In this document: positions 47,478 through 56,645 of the stretch, piece by piece | Numbering within the stretch: position 1 is the first letter of the stretch | Layout of the letters: each line of letters starts with the position of its first letter | From: Amoebidium appalachense | Lineage: Eukaryota > Ichthyosporea | Reading direction: 5' to 3' | NCBI GenBank assembly: GCA_963693365.1 | Contig: CAVNZM010000013.1 | Span: 4,836,001-4,900,000, forward strand | Length of the DNA stretch: 64,000 nt | Translations under genes and position numbers: made by a program | The notes under the pieces: model-generated | The model's input: the letters and a program-made list of their open reading frames with translations, nothing else | Databases searched by the model: none | What the model was told of the DNA's origin: nothing

Positions 47478-48275
47478 TCATTCCAAATCCAGGGCGTTGC
47501 ACACCGAGACCAGGTTCGCCCTTGCGCAGTCCAGCACGAAGGCGGCCAGCGCGGAGTAGTCGTGGGGCGGCGGCTGGCTCTGCGCGGCCAGCAGCAGCGA
47601 GTGGTAGCGCTCGCGGGAGCTGCGGTCTGTGTACAACGAGAGGGGAACGGCAATATAGGGCGAGAGCAGCACGCTGACCAACAGACGGGCGACGCGCCCG
47701 TTGCCGTTGCTGAACGGGTGGATGTAGAGGAACTCCCCGAGGAAACGGGCGGCGACCTGTATGGCACCGAGAACGTCATTGCAGCCTTGGAGTTCGGTGC
47801 GTGTCCTTTCGAACAGGCGCTTGAGAGCCTCCTCGATCTTGAACGGTGCAAGGTACTGATGACTGCAGCCTGCGGGAAGCGCAAAGCGCACCCGATACCG
47901 TCCAGCGCTATCGAGCAGCCCGTCCATGACCTTGCGATGGACCTCCCTAGCGAGCTCCACCGTAAACGTGCCTGGATCAATCCCCTTCCAAACCCACGGT
48001 GTGGGGAACAGCTCGCGAACTGCTGTAACGACGTTTTTCAGTTTCTTCGATGAGCGCGTGTGTTCGGACATTTCATCGGGGCAGGAGATCAGCCTCTCAA
48101 TGTGTTCGACTGGGACCTTTTCGTTTGTTTCCATTTCCATCAGGTGCTTGATGTATAACACTAGGTGGTGCGTTGTGTATCCCTGCATGAACAAAGCGCT
48201 GCTCTTATCGTTATCCAAAAACGTGCGCACCAGGTGGAGGCAGCGCACAACAGCCCCTTCGCTGAGTCGAGACAT
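47478..48275 (-). CDS. Fic-domain protein
   Basis: 265 residues from the ATG at 48275. The catalytic motif IHPFSNGNGRVARLL (HPFxxGNGRxxR) is complete at about residue 190-205, with the catalytic His and the phosphate-binding GNGR present. Upstream helices (VHRKVMDGLLDSAGRYRVRF) fit a Fic fold. Fic enzymes transfer AMP or related groups to hydroxyl side chains of target proteins. I did not find a clear inhibitory (S/T)xxxE(G/N) helix. Fic proteins are seen in eukaryotes, bacterial effectors and some giant viruses; target unknown. Confidence 0.82.
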   Translation of the reverse strand: MSRLSEGAVVRCLHLVRTFLDNDKSSALFMQGYTTHHLVLYIKHLMEMETNEKVPVEHIERLISCPDEMSEHTRSSKKLKNVVTAVRELFPTPWVWKGIDPGTFTVELAREVHRKVMDGLLDSAGRYRVRFALPAGCSHQYLAPFKIEEALKRLFERTRTELQGCNDVLGAIQVAARFLGEFLYIHPFSNGNGRVARLLVSVLLSPYIAVPLSLYTDRSSRERYHSLLLAAQSQPPPHDYSALAAFVLDCARANLVSVCNALDLE

Positions 48276-48329
48276 CACGGTGTTGAACCGACAGATAAAG
48301 TACCACAAACTGTCAAAATCGACCTTTAC

Positions 48330-48565
48330 GTCACACGGCAACAACCCGGCCCATATCCACCTGCGCGTTCACCACCCTGTTCTCCTGCCCACCGGCCCCT
48401 GCCCAGTCCAACGTTTTCTCCACAAACCAGAGAGAACACGGCAGTGCCCATGAACGTTTGGCCCGCAATTTTCTGGAGAACAGCATCGCCGGTCCCCCCC
48501 ATGTCTCCCGGAACCCAAGAGAACACCATGGCATCCCCAACCATGTCTCCCGGATCCTTGGAGAA
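48330..48565 (-). pseudogene. Scar of a second aminotransferase locus: 3' tail joined to upstream sequence
   Basis: Bases around 48345-48378 match the last codons of the aminotransferase gene (CACCTGCGCGTTCACC at both). Bases from about 48395 on match the region upstream of that gene near 50640-50830 (shared AACCAGAGAGAAC and CACCATGTCTCCCG-like segments). This is what remains if a tandem copy lost its whole body. Confidence 0.5.
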
Positions 48566-48569
48566 CAGG

Positions 48570-48839
48570 TGCCGGGGGTGGACCCTGTTCGCCGATTGCT
48601 TGTTCCTAGGAGCGGGGCCTGGGTGGCTGGGAGGGGCGCGCAGGACCACGGAGCCCGAAAGCCCGACCCAACTGGCGCGGGCGTGGGGGGCTCGGGAGGC
48701 ATGTGAGGCATGCAAGGGCGGGAGACACAGCGGGCTCACGGGTCTGTGTGCCACAGGCGCCCCCCCCAGCCCCCCCAGCCCCCCGGCCCCACCGCAGAAT
48801 CGGGAGTGCTTGGGCTGACTGGCTGACTGCGCATCTGTT
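48570..48839. other. GC-rich intergenic region
   Basis: Contains GGGTGGCTGGGAGGGG and GGAGGCATGTGAGGCATG segments shared with 46205-46290, then C-runs. Open frames here are compositional. No gene supported. Confidence 0.55.
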
Positions 48840-50573
48840 TCAGACCGGGACAACCAGGCCCATGTCCACCTGCGCGTTCACCGACTCGATGGGCCCGTAT
48901 GTGGTCGGATTGTGGGGGAACAGGCACAGTCGGCCACAGTTCACGATCGCATGCACCTCGGCGGTGGTGAGGTCGAGGGGCGGGCAGATCCTGTTGGACT
49001 GGGTGCTGCTGTAGAGCACGCGGTTGTCGCGCTCCCAGTCGGTGCAGGTGAAGTGAAACCCTGCCATGCCGGGAGGGACTTGGGAGTGGTCGTCGGCGCG
49101 GTACTGCTGGCGCGCATAGCCCCTGTGTTTCCCGACGTGGTCGTCGGGTCCCAGCAGGAAATCGAGCAGGCGCGAGAACGGGTCCGTGGAGCCCGGGGTC
49201 GTTGGGGGGAAGTCGTCTGGAAGAAAGTCGGGGGTGTAGAGGCATGCCATGGCACCCACGCGTATGGTGACGACGCTGTGGTATCGGTTGAGGCCGTAGC
49301 AGAGCTCACGACACCTTTCCGCGGCTCCGTGGATGAGGTCGCCTACCTCGATGACGCGCAGGACATGGAGCGCGGTCAATATCCCGGTGTTGCAGAGCTC
49401 CATGCTAGGAACCTGCGGGATGTGCAGGTTGTACCCTGGGCTTGTGTTTCGCAACAGTGTCTCCACCTCGCTCAGTCGGGTGTCGGGGTCGACGATCTTG
49501 ACGACGAGGCCCAACTGCAAACCCTTGCCCAGCGTGACCAGGTCCGGCACTACGGCGCCGTCGTACAACTGAAACGAGAAGAGCGCGCCGCAGCGAAACG
49601 CGCTCAGAATCTCGTCTGCGATGAGATACACCCTCTGGTCGCTGCACCACTGCCGGATGGCGCAGGCGTCGTCCTTGGACATCATGACCACGTGGTGGCC
49701 GTTCAGGAACTCGACGAACACGGCCCCGACAGGGATACCCTGCTCCGCCAGCTCATCCTGGGCACGTGCGAGCGCGTCCACGGCCGACTCGTTCGCCTTG
49801 CGATGCACGACGTGGGCCCTCCTCCAGTTGCAGTTCTGCGAAAACCCGTACCGCGACGCACCGGCAAAGGTGCCCCGGCCGGCGCCGTAGGTGTCGTACA
49901 GAAGGACGGCGGCGTCGTTGCAGTTGCATGCGGATGCGTCACACGTGCACGCCATCCAGTCCCAGTGGGAGTTGCGCACCCGCGCGGCCTGGATGGCCAC
50001 CGTTTCGCAGAGGGTGTTTGCGTCGGACCCGGTCGCCGCGATGGCAAGGGTGATGCCGGTGTAGGCGGGCTCCCCCGGGCGTGTAACCGGAGGCCGAAGG
50101 GACGGGTTGCGCGAGCTGTTGGAGACCATACGGGTGATCTGGTCATACAGCTGGCCGCCCGGCGGGTCGAGGGGGACGGTGGTGCCATGGGATCGCCAGA
50201 AGGGATTGTTCTTGTACATGGGCCCGGTCAAGGACGCCTCCTTGTCGCCGCAGTCGAACTCGCGCCGCCCCAGCTCGCCCGGAACAAGAACCAGGGAATA
50301 GGCCAGGATTTCGGACAGGTACCGTGTGGCATAAGGGCTGGCAAGCAGCGTGTGAGGTCTAAGAAGCGTCACGCCGTAGTTGGCGACCAGGTCGAAGGGG
50401 TTGTTGGCATTGTCGCCCTCGGCGGCCTCTTCACCTTCAACGGCACCCATGTCGGAGATCAGATGCACGTTCCTGACGGCAATATCCGCATGCGAGGGTA
50501 GGTCGCGCTCGGGCTCTCGGGGGCGCTTGAACCCCTGTGAGCCTGCGTTGGGGTTGTCACCCTGTATGTTCAT
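48840..50573 (-). CDS. Class III-like PLP-dependent aminotransferase
   Basis: 577 residues from the ATG at 50573, longer than a typical class III enzyme (~430-460), with a basic N-terminal extension (GFKRPREPERD). The core signature VYLIADEILSAFRCG, then VVPDLVTLGKGLQLG, gives the cofactor-ring Asp and the Schiff-base Lys in normal spacing. YDTYGAGRGTFAGASRYGF lies in the expected upstream region. Family role: transfer of amino groups between amines and keto acids using pyridoxal phosphate. Substrate cannot be read from sequence. An aminotransferase is unusual in a viral or mobile element and suggests metabolic or signalling manipulation of the host. Confidence 0.75.
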   Translation of the reverse strand: MNIQGDNPNAGSQGFKRPREPERDLPSHADIAVRNVHLISDMGAVEGEEAAEGDNANNPFDLVANYGVTLLRPHTLLASPYATRYLSEILAYSLVLVPGELGRREFDCGDKEASLTGPMYKNNPFWRSHGTTVPLDPPGGQLYDQITRMVSNSSRNPSLRPPVTRPGEPAYTGITLAIAATGSDANTLCETVAIQAARVRNSHWDWMACTCDASACNCNDAAVLLYDTYGAGRGTFAGASRYGFSQNCNWRRAHVVHRKANESAVDALARAQDELAEQGIPVGAVFVEFLNGHHVVMMSKDDACAIRQWCSDQRVYLIADEILSAFRCGALFSFQLYDGAVVPDLVTLGKGLQLGLVVKIVDPDTRLSEVETLLRNTSPGYNLHIPQVPSMELCNTGILTALHVLRVIEVGDLIHGAAERCRELCYGLNRYHSVVTIRVGAMACLYTPDFLPDDFPPTTPGSTDPFSRLLDFLLGPDDHVGKHRGYARQQYRADDHSQVPPGMAGFHFTCTDWERDNRVLYSSTQSNRICPPLDLTTAEVHAIVNCGRLCLFPHNPTTYGPIESVNAQVDMGLVVPV

Positions 50574-50582
50574 GCGTGAAGC

Positions 50583-50911
50583 CTTAAAAATGTGCGCTCG
50601 TGTTACGGGAGGAGGGGGGGGGGGGAGGGGCGTGCACCCTGTTCTCCCCCCCACCACCCGCTACTCAGTCCAACGATTTCTTCACAAACCAGAGAGAACG
50701 CGGCGGCTTCTGTGAACGACTGGCCCGTCATTTCATAGAGAATAGCCTCGCCGGTACCCACCATGTCTCCCGAAAGCCAAGAGAACACCGTGGCACACCG
50801 TTACAATGTCTCCGAAATTTCTAGAGAACAGGGTCGTGGGGTTGACCCTTTTCGCCCTGTGCAGGACCGCTTTTATTGAATAAAAGGAGCCCCTCCCGGT
50901 CGGCCTACAGC
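50583..50911. other. Upstream region of the aminotransferase and inter-gene spacer
   Basis: ATTTTTAAGG occurs 10 bp from the ATG (minus strand). A G-run block at 50611-50630 is followed by the segment duplicated near 48395-48565. No gene supported. Confidence 0.5.
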
Positions 50912-51214
50912 TTAGGCCTCCTCCACCGGACTCGTCTTGACTTGAAACGGGGCCAGTAGCTTGTCCGTGTCTTCGATTGACACCAGCCTGCTATACTGCA
51001 CGCCCAGATCTGCTGTTGCCTCGTGCCAGTCGTAGAACAGATACCCCATGCGGATGCGCCCATCCCTGAACAGTGTGGCATGATCCGTGTCCCGCACATG
51101 CTTGATGGCCTCGGTCAGCGCATCGAGCCGCTGCTTCATGCCGGTTCTCCGTGTCTTGCCGTCGATCTTGAACCCGTGCGGGTTGAACCGGATGAACATG
51201 AACATGATGAACAT
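50912..51214 (-). pseudogene. C-terminal fragment of the zinc-knuckle endonuclease
   Basis: About 90 residues from FIRFNPHGFKIDGKTRRTG to LLAPFQVKT align nearly residue for residue with the last part of the protein ending at 39596 (FIRFNPHGFKVDSKTQRTP). The zinc repeats and catalytic acidic motifs are missing. A TATA box lies 65 bp upstream, but the first ATG after it (51230) is in a different frame, so translation would have to start at an internal non-ATG or frameshifted site. Probably a deletion remnant. Confidence 0.7.
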
Positions 51215-51278
51215 GAACAGATGCCATTCTCATATTAGTGACCCAAAATGGTGAAACGAAATGAAATCGAGCTCGTCC

Positions 51279-51286
51279 TTTTATAC
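51279..51286 (-). promoter_or_regulatory. TATA box upstream of the endonuclease fragment
   Basis: Minus strand GAGCGTATAAAAGGACG, about 65 bp upstream of the fragment. It lies between the fragment and the divergent fibre-like gene. Confidence 0.6.
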
Positions 51287-51324
51287 GCTCCCCCCCCCCC
51301 CTCCCCCCTCCCCCCAAACCAATT

Positions 51325-52139
51325 ATGCTTCCCCTCCGTAAGATGCTTAAATGTAGAGAGCTTGTGTGCAACGGGCCTGCCCGCCTCCCCGATTCGGTCA
51401 CGTTCGACAGTGGCAGCCTAAATCTCGATCACGCCGCCGCCTGCGTGGCCCAGGTCCTCCCCTACTCAGTCCCGGCCGAGGGGCCGTGCGCGGGGCTGAC
51501 ACTGGGCGCGGCGGTGGGCATCCTGAACAGCGCGCTGACAGTCAATGACGATAACGTGTTGTCCACGGTGGAGGAAATCAACGCAACATTGAGAAGCCAT
51601 CAAGCTAGTCTGGCTCTCAAGGCTGAGAAGACTGCACTGGCAGCGCTTGCCGAGGTGGTTAATACAAAAGCAGATGAAGTTAGTGTGGCGGAGCGCCTAG
51701 ACCAGAAAGCAGATAAGATCACGATCGACACAACTCTCGATGGCATCACGCAGGAGTTTGGTGACCGGTGCACAAACATCGAACAGCAAGTCCTCCTAAA
51801 AGAAGAGAAGAGTGTGGTGGCCCAGCTCCGCAGTGACTTCACCGAACGGACTGTCTATGTAGACAGCGAATTGTCGAACAGGGAGACCAAGGCCGTGGTT
51901 GCAACATTGAGAACCGATTTCACTAACAGAACCATCTACGTAGACGGCCTTCTAACCAAAAAAGCGGAAGCTACCATTGTGGATGCTTTGCCGAGCACCG
52001 TGCAGACACAGGGCACAACCCTAGCGGCGAAAGCAGACTCAAGCACTGTGCAGGCACTCCAAACAACCGTCCAGACTCAAGGCACTACGCTGGCCGGAAA
52101 AGCAGAATCGTCCACAGTTCAGGCACTCCAGACCACCGT
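51325..52139 (+). CDS. Fibre-like coiled-coil repeat protein (cut by assembly gap)
   Basis: Starts at ATG 51325 or 51343. After ~75 residues of globular character (SVTFDSGSLNLDHAAACVAQ), the protein becomes heptad-rich and then repetitive: VVATLRTDFTNRTIYVDGLL and units such as TTVQTQGTTLAAKADSSTVQ recurring every ~24 residues. This is the architecture of trimeric tail or attachment fibres of phages and some large viruses. The frame is open into the run of N, so length and C-terminus are unknown. The gap probably arose because the repeats could not be assembled. Confidence 0.6.
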
Positions 52140-52639
52140 NNNNNNNNNNNNNNNNNNNNNNNNNNNNNNNNNNNNNNNNNNNNNNNNNNNNNNNNNNNNN
52201 NNNNNNNNNNNNNNNNNNNNNNNNNNNNNNNNNNNNNNNNNNNNNNNNNNNNNNNNNNNNNNNNNNNNNNNNNNNNNNNNNNNNNNNNNNNNNNNNNNNN
52301 NNNNNNNNNNNNNNNNNNNNNNNNNNNNNNNNNNNNNNNNNNNNNNNNNNNNNNNNNNNNNNNNNNNNNNNNNNNNNNNNNNNNNNNNNNNNNNNNNNNN
52401 NNNNNNNNNNNNNNNNNNNNNNNNNNNNNNNNNNNNNNNNNNNNNNNNNNNNNNNNNNNNNNNNNNNNNNNNNNNNNNNNNNNNNNNNNNNNNNNNNNNN
52501 NNNNNNNNNNNNNNNNNNNNNNNNNNNNNNNNNNNNNNNNNNNNNNNNNNNNNNNNNNNNNNNNNNNNNNNNNNNNNNNNNNNNNNNNNNNNNNNNNNNN
52601 NNNNNNNNNNNNNNNNNNNNNNNNNNNNNNNNNNNNNNN
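52140..52639. other. Assembly gap (500 N)
   Basis: Exactly 500 N, a conventional placeholder, so the true size is unknown. It falls in the repeat region of the fibre-like gene. Confidence 0.98.
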
Positions 52640-52667
52640 AACACCCCCGCCCCCACAACTATTATCC

Positions 52668-53069
52668 ATGCACACGGTAATGTACGTGCTCGTTGCCCTA
52701 CTTGCACAAGCCGCCGCCGCCGCCGCCAGCTACGTGACGGCCCCCCCGACGCCGGCGCCAACCACCCCGACGCCCACCCTCACCCAACCACCCAGATGCA
52801 CACGGCTCACTGCGCAGACGGCCACCGCAGCGCCCGTGTGCTCGCAGGTGCCGGTGCCGGGGGTGGGGTGCGGGTGGCTGTGCCGCACGGTGGTGCCGCA
52901 GAATCCGTCGCTCGTGCCGTGCAACCAGTTTGTGGGCTGCAGGCTCTACCAAGCGGACCCCAAGACCGGCGGGGTGCTGCGGTGCAAGCGGCGCAGGGCC
53001 ACGTCGATGCCGTGCACGCCGGACTTCTGCTGCGTCAAGCCTGCCGGCATCGGTGCAGCAGGCATATAA
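52668..53069 (+). CDS. Secreted cysteine-rich protein, 133 aa
   Basis: A signal peptide (MHTVMYVLVALLAQAAAAAA) is followed by a Thr/Pro-rich stalk (TPAPTTPTPTLTQPP) and a Cys-rich domain with ten or so cysteines (CGWLCRTVVP, CNQFVGCRLY, CTPDFCCVKP). Probably secreted or on a virion surface with O-glycosylation of the stalk. No family recognised. It begins 28 bp after the gap, on the same strand as the fibre-like gene. Confidence 0.62.
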   Translation: MHTVMYVLVALLAQAAAAAASYVTAPPTPAPTTPTPTLTQPPRCTRLTAQTATAAPVCSQVPVPGVGCGWLCRTVVPQNPSLVPCNQFVGCRLYQADPKTGGVLRCKRRRATSMPCTPDFCCVKPAGIGAAGI

Positions 53070-53210
53070 ACTCTTTTGCGGTTATCGGTCACAGAATGGA
53101 CGCAACCCCCCCCCCCCCCCCCCCCTCCCACACACACACACACACAGGAATGCAGTCAAGTTTTAGGGGTGTACACGCTGGAAGTCGAAAGTTTTGTAGA
53201 GCACACATAC

Positions 53211-53468
53211 ATGTTTGACGGCCAGGTGTACACAGTCATACTGTATATCATATCTCTATGTAGTGTTATTGCAAATATACACTGGTATAATTTAATGAAG
53301 TCAGAACCAAACGCAAAGGAGAAAGTAAATAGAATGTACTTGGTTTATGTTTCTGCTGCTATTGTGCTTACAGGATTGTTGGTCACACCCTTGGTCTCCA
53401 CGATCCTATACTTCGTAAGTAAAAGAACAGGTGCTGGTGAATTCGATATGAAGCACTCGGACTTCTAA
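53211..53468 (+). CDS. Two-transmembrane small protein, 85 aa
   Basis: From ATG 53211, two hydrophobic helices (VYTVILYIISLCSVIANI and YVSAAIVLTGLLVTPLVSTI) separated by a charged loop (KSEPNAKEKVNR). The region is AT-richer than its neighbours. The frame is open upstream to a CACACAG acceptor-like site near 53147, so a spliced N-terminus is possible. Function unknown. Confidence 0.5.
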   Translation: MFDGQVYTVILYIISLCSVIANIHWYNLMKSEPNAKEKVNRMYLVYVSAAIVLTGLLVTPLVSTILYFVSKRTGAGEFDMKHSDF

Positions 53469-53539
53469 ATGATGGCACACACAGCGCCGGGGCCGTCACC
53501 AAATAATAAAACAGTGGTACAATGATATTTGGCAAGTAA

Positions 53540-53690
53540 GTGTGAGGCCGGGAGGGCCAATAAATGCATCCGTGCATGCAAATAATGCTAAGTGTGAGGC
53601 CGGGAGGGGGGGGGGAGGGGGCCAATAAATGCATCCGTGCATGCAAATAATGCTAAGTGTGAGGCCGGGAGGGCCAAATGTAATATATTT
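53540..53690 (+). repeat. GTGTGAGGCCGG / octamer repeat, three units
   Basis: Three units with GTGCATGCAAATAATGCTAA and GTGTGAGGCCGGGAGGG, the same family as the TIR-proximal array. Confidence 0.85.
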
Positions 53691-53837
53691 ACTTGTATTT
53701 CTACGGTATGAGTTTTACAGTATTTCCACTGCATGACGAAAATGTGTATGAACACCCACTGTCCAACACGTGCATGACCCGAATCAAAACATTACACGGC
53801 ATACACTGGCCTTAGGCCTGCCGAATACTTTGCATTG

Positions 53838-53868
<31 letters not shown>

Positions 53869-53901
53869 AAAAACCAAAAGCCGAATACAAAAGAATCATG
53901 A

Positions 53902-54360
53902 TCAATCACTATCACTACCACAAAAAAGGTCTCTATTGCTATGGCCCTTCCTGGCGCTCGGCTTGCCCGCCCGAATCACCCTCAAATAATCCAATATCTC
54001 CTCGTCGCTGCCAGAATAACTGTCCAGGTCGATGCTGCGGTCGGTGATCTTCGCAATAAGGCTCTCACTCAGACCTTCGTGTTCCCTCAAGTATTGTTTG
54101 TATTCTGCCATTACCGACTCGGAATCAGAACCCTCTACGATGTCCGATGTGTTGGCCTCGGAGTCTTCCGTGTCGGTCGTTGTGTCTGCCCACCTCGACG
54201 ATTGTTTGGCCCCTCCGCCTTTTGGGCTTTGGGGTGGTTGAAGGGCGGGCCGGGCCCTGCTTTTTGGACTTCGGGGTGGTTGAAGGGCGGCCCGGGCCCT
54301 GCTTTTTGGACTTTGGGGTGGTTGAAGGGCGGGCCGGGCTCTCCCTGCAACAACGGCTAA
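53902..54360 (-). CDS. Ser/Asp-rich protein C-terminus with proline-repeat region (last exon or fragment)
   Basis: The minus-strand frame shows three copies of RPALQPPQSPKSRA-type repeats, then an acidic region (TDTEDSEANTSDIVEGSDSE) and a plausible folded end (SESLIAKITDRSIDLDS). Upstream the frame runs into the non-coding octamer repeats. A TTGTTGCAG acceptor-like site at the junction (about 54350) suggests this is a last exon, or the gene was truncated by repeat invasion. Alternating charge and Ser suggest a phosphorylated nuclear protein (guess). Confidence 0.4.
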   Translation of the reverse strand, partial: LAVVAGRARPALQPPQSPKSRARAALQPPRSPKSRARPALQPPQSPKGGGAKQSSRWADTTTDTEDSEANTSDIVEGSDSESVMAEYKQYLREHEGLSESLIAKITDRSIDLDSYSGSDEEILDYLRVIRAGKPSARKGHSNRDLFCGSDSD

Positions 54361-55330
54361 GTGTGAGGCCGGAAAAGCATGCAAAAATGTTTCTCTCGGG
54401 AGGCCAAGTAAATGCATCGGTGCATGAATAAATGCATCGGTGCATGCAAATAAAGCAATGTGTGAGGCCGGAAGCATGCAAAAGTGTCTCTCTCGGGAGG
54501 CCAAATAAATGCATCGGTGCAGCAAAGTGTGAGGCCGGAAGCATGCAAAAAATGCTAAGTGTGATGCCGGGGGGCCAAATAAATGCATCCGTGCATGCAG
54601 GGGGGGGGGGGGGGGGGGGGGTGGGCATGCATCCGCGCATGCAGGGGGGGGGGTGGGCATGCATCCGTGTGAGGCCGGGGCATGCAAAAAGTATCTCTCG
54701 GCAGGCCAAATAGTGTGAGGCCGGAACAAAGTGTCTCTCTCGGCAGGCCAAATAAATGCATCGGTGCATGCAAATAATGCAAAGTGTGAGACCGGAAGCA
54801 TGCAAAAGTGTCTCTCTCGGGAGGCCAAATAAATGCATCGGTGCATGAATAAATGCATCGGTGCATGCAAATAATGCAAAGTGTGAGACCGGAAGCATGC
54901 AAAAGTGTCTCTCTCGGGAGGCCAAATAAATGCATCGGTGCATGAATAAATGCATCGGTGCATGCAAATAATACAAAGTGTGAGGCCGGAAGCATGCAAA
55001 AGTGTCTCTCTCGGGAGGCCAAATAAATGCATCGGTGCATGAATAAATGCATCGGTGCATGCAAATAATGCAAAGTGTGAGGCCGGAAGCATGCAAAAGT
55101 GTCTCTCTCGGGAGGCCAAATAAATGCATCGGTGCATGCAAATAATGCAAAGTGTGAGGCCGGAAGCATGCAAAAGTGTCTCTCTCGGGAGGCCAAATAA
55201 ATGCATCGGTGCATGAATAAATGCATCGGTGCATGCAAATAATGCAAAGTGTGAGGCCGGAAGCATGCAAAAGTGTCTCTCTCGGGAGGCCAAATAAATG
55301 CATCGGTGCATGAATAAATGCATCGGTGCG
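54360..55330 (+). repeat. Octamer (ATGCAAAT) tandem array 1
   Basis: Seven or more units of AATGCATCGGTGCATGCAAA then TAATGCAAAGTGTGAGGCCG, and GAAGCATGCAAAAGTGTCTC with TCTCGGGAGGCC. Almost every unit contains ATGCAAAT, the POU-factor octamer. A G-run region (54600-54660) interrupts. Minus-strand open frames through it are repeat artefacts. Confidence 0.85.
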
Positions 55331-55719
55331 GTTTTATTTGTGGAATTTATTGACATAAATATTTTTCTGGGTAAACACGTAGGATGGGTGTTCGATATTG
55401 ACATAACCATGTAGGCTTCGTTTCGTGTTTTAGCAGTTCGCGATTGGCCGCTCGCACACGGGCACCTATTAGCTAATCAAAACATCAGATTCCACATATC
55501 GCTAGACCGATTTTGATTGGTTCGATTCAGATTCACATATCACTGGATCGATTTTCAATTGGCTCAGGTCGGTAGGCTTAGGTATATAAGCAAGACAGTT
55601 TTCAGCAGATCAGCAAGCTACAAACACATCTTCTGTGTTGAGCACCTACAGCCCTTACGGCTATACATTTTCTTTTCACCCACCCACCTACACCCACACT
55701 CACCCCCATTGATCCACAC
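55331..55719 (+). promoter_or_regulatory. Promoter region with CCAAT boxes and TATA
   Basis: ATTGG boxes near 55442, 55516 and 55557, then TATA sequence GGTATATAAGC at 55581-55591, driving plus-strand transcription towards the small frame at 55720. The leader of about 110 nt has a CACCCACC-rich stretch. Confidence 0.6.
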
Positions 55720-55863
55720 ATGCGTGCTGTTTTTTCACGGGGCGAAGACTTCCCCCGTTTTTTGGGCACAAGGACCTCACGGATCAATAAATTGATGACT
55801 GGGGGCTTGCCGTGGTTTACAACCATTGCAGGTTCACTTTCGTCCAAGGGGATGTCCCCCTAG
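55720..55863 (+). CDS. Small hypothetical protein, 47 aa
   Basis: First ATG after the TATA box at 55581; begins MRAVFSRGEDFPRFLG and ends SSKGMSP before TAG. Coding potential is supported only by promoter position and normal composition. A CATTGCAG inside could be a splice acceptor, so the real product may differ. Confidence 0.3.
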   Translation: MRAVFSRGEDFPRFLGTRTSRINKLMTGGLPWFTTIAGSLSSKGMSP

Positions 55864-55889
55864 AGGCAACACACGTCCCGGAGTAGTTT

Positions 55890-56273
55890 TCATAGAATGC
55901 AAATAATGCAAAGTGTGAGGCCGGAAGCATGCAAAAGTGTCTCTCTCGGGAGGCCAAATAAATGCATCGGTGCATGCAAATAATGCAAAGTGTGAGACCG
56001 GAAGCATGCAAAAGTGTCTCTCTCGGGAGGCCAAATAAATGCATCGGTGCATGCAAATAATGCGGTGCATGCAAATAATGCAAAGTGTGAGGCCGGAAGC
56101 ATTCATCGGTGCATGCAAATAATGCAAAGTGTGAGGCCGGAAGCATGCAAAAAATGCTAAGTGTGAGGCCGGGGGGGGCAAATAAATGCATCCGTGCATG
56201 CAGGGGGGGGGGGTGGGCAAATGCATCCGTGCATGCAGGGGGGGGGGGGTGGGCAAATGCATCCGTGCATGCA

Positions 56274-56311
<38 letters not shown>

Positions 56312-56360
56312 AATGCATCCGTGTGAGGCCGGGGCATGCAAAAGCTAAATGCATCCGTGG
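55890..56360 (+). repeat. Octamer (ATGCAAAT) tandem array 2 with G-runs
   Basis: Five more octamer units, then units with G-runs (56201-56310) containing AATGCATCCGTGCATGCAGG. Same family as array 1. Confidence 0.85.
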
Positions 56361-56645
56361 TGGCACACGTGTCTTTTTAATGTAATATATTTATTCACTG
56401 CATGAGTTTTACATAGTATCGAAAATGTGTATGAACACTCCACTGTCGAACACGTGTATGACCCCCCTCCCCTCTCCCACAACATACACTCGGAAACCCC
56501 CCCCCCCCCCACAAAAAAAAATACACTCGGTTGCTTGCAAAAACTATTACCCCCCCTCAAAAAAAATAATAACATATAACCGATTGCTTGCAAAAAACAC
56601 TAAGTAAAGCATAACGAAGCATGCCACTACCCCCCCCCCCCCCTC
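56360..56645. other. Intergenic AT-rich and C-run sequence
   Basis: Contains TGGTGGCACACGTGTCTT followed by TAATGTAATATATTTA, shared with 26755-26790, and C(n)A(n) tracts. No gene supported. Confidence 0.6.

Noticed and set aside
49000-50501. Plus-strand 529-residue frame opposite the aminotransferase
   Set aside because: GC-rich antisense shadow; no domain, while the minus strand carries a complete PLP signature.
54361-55410. 502-residue minus-strand ORF through the octamer arrays
   Set aside because: Translation of repeat units; only the 459 bp nearest the stop have protein-like sequence.
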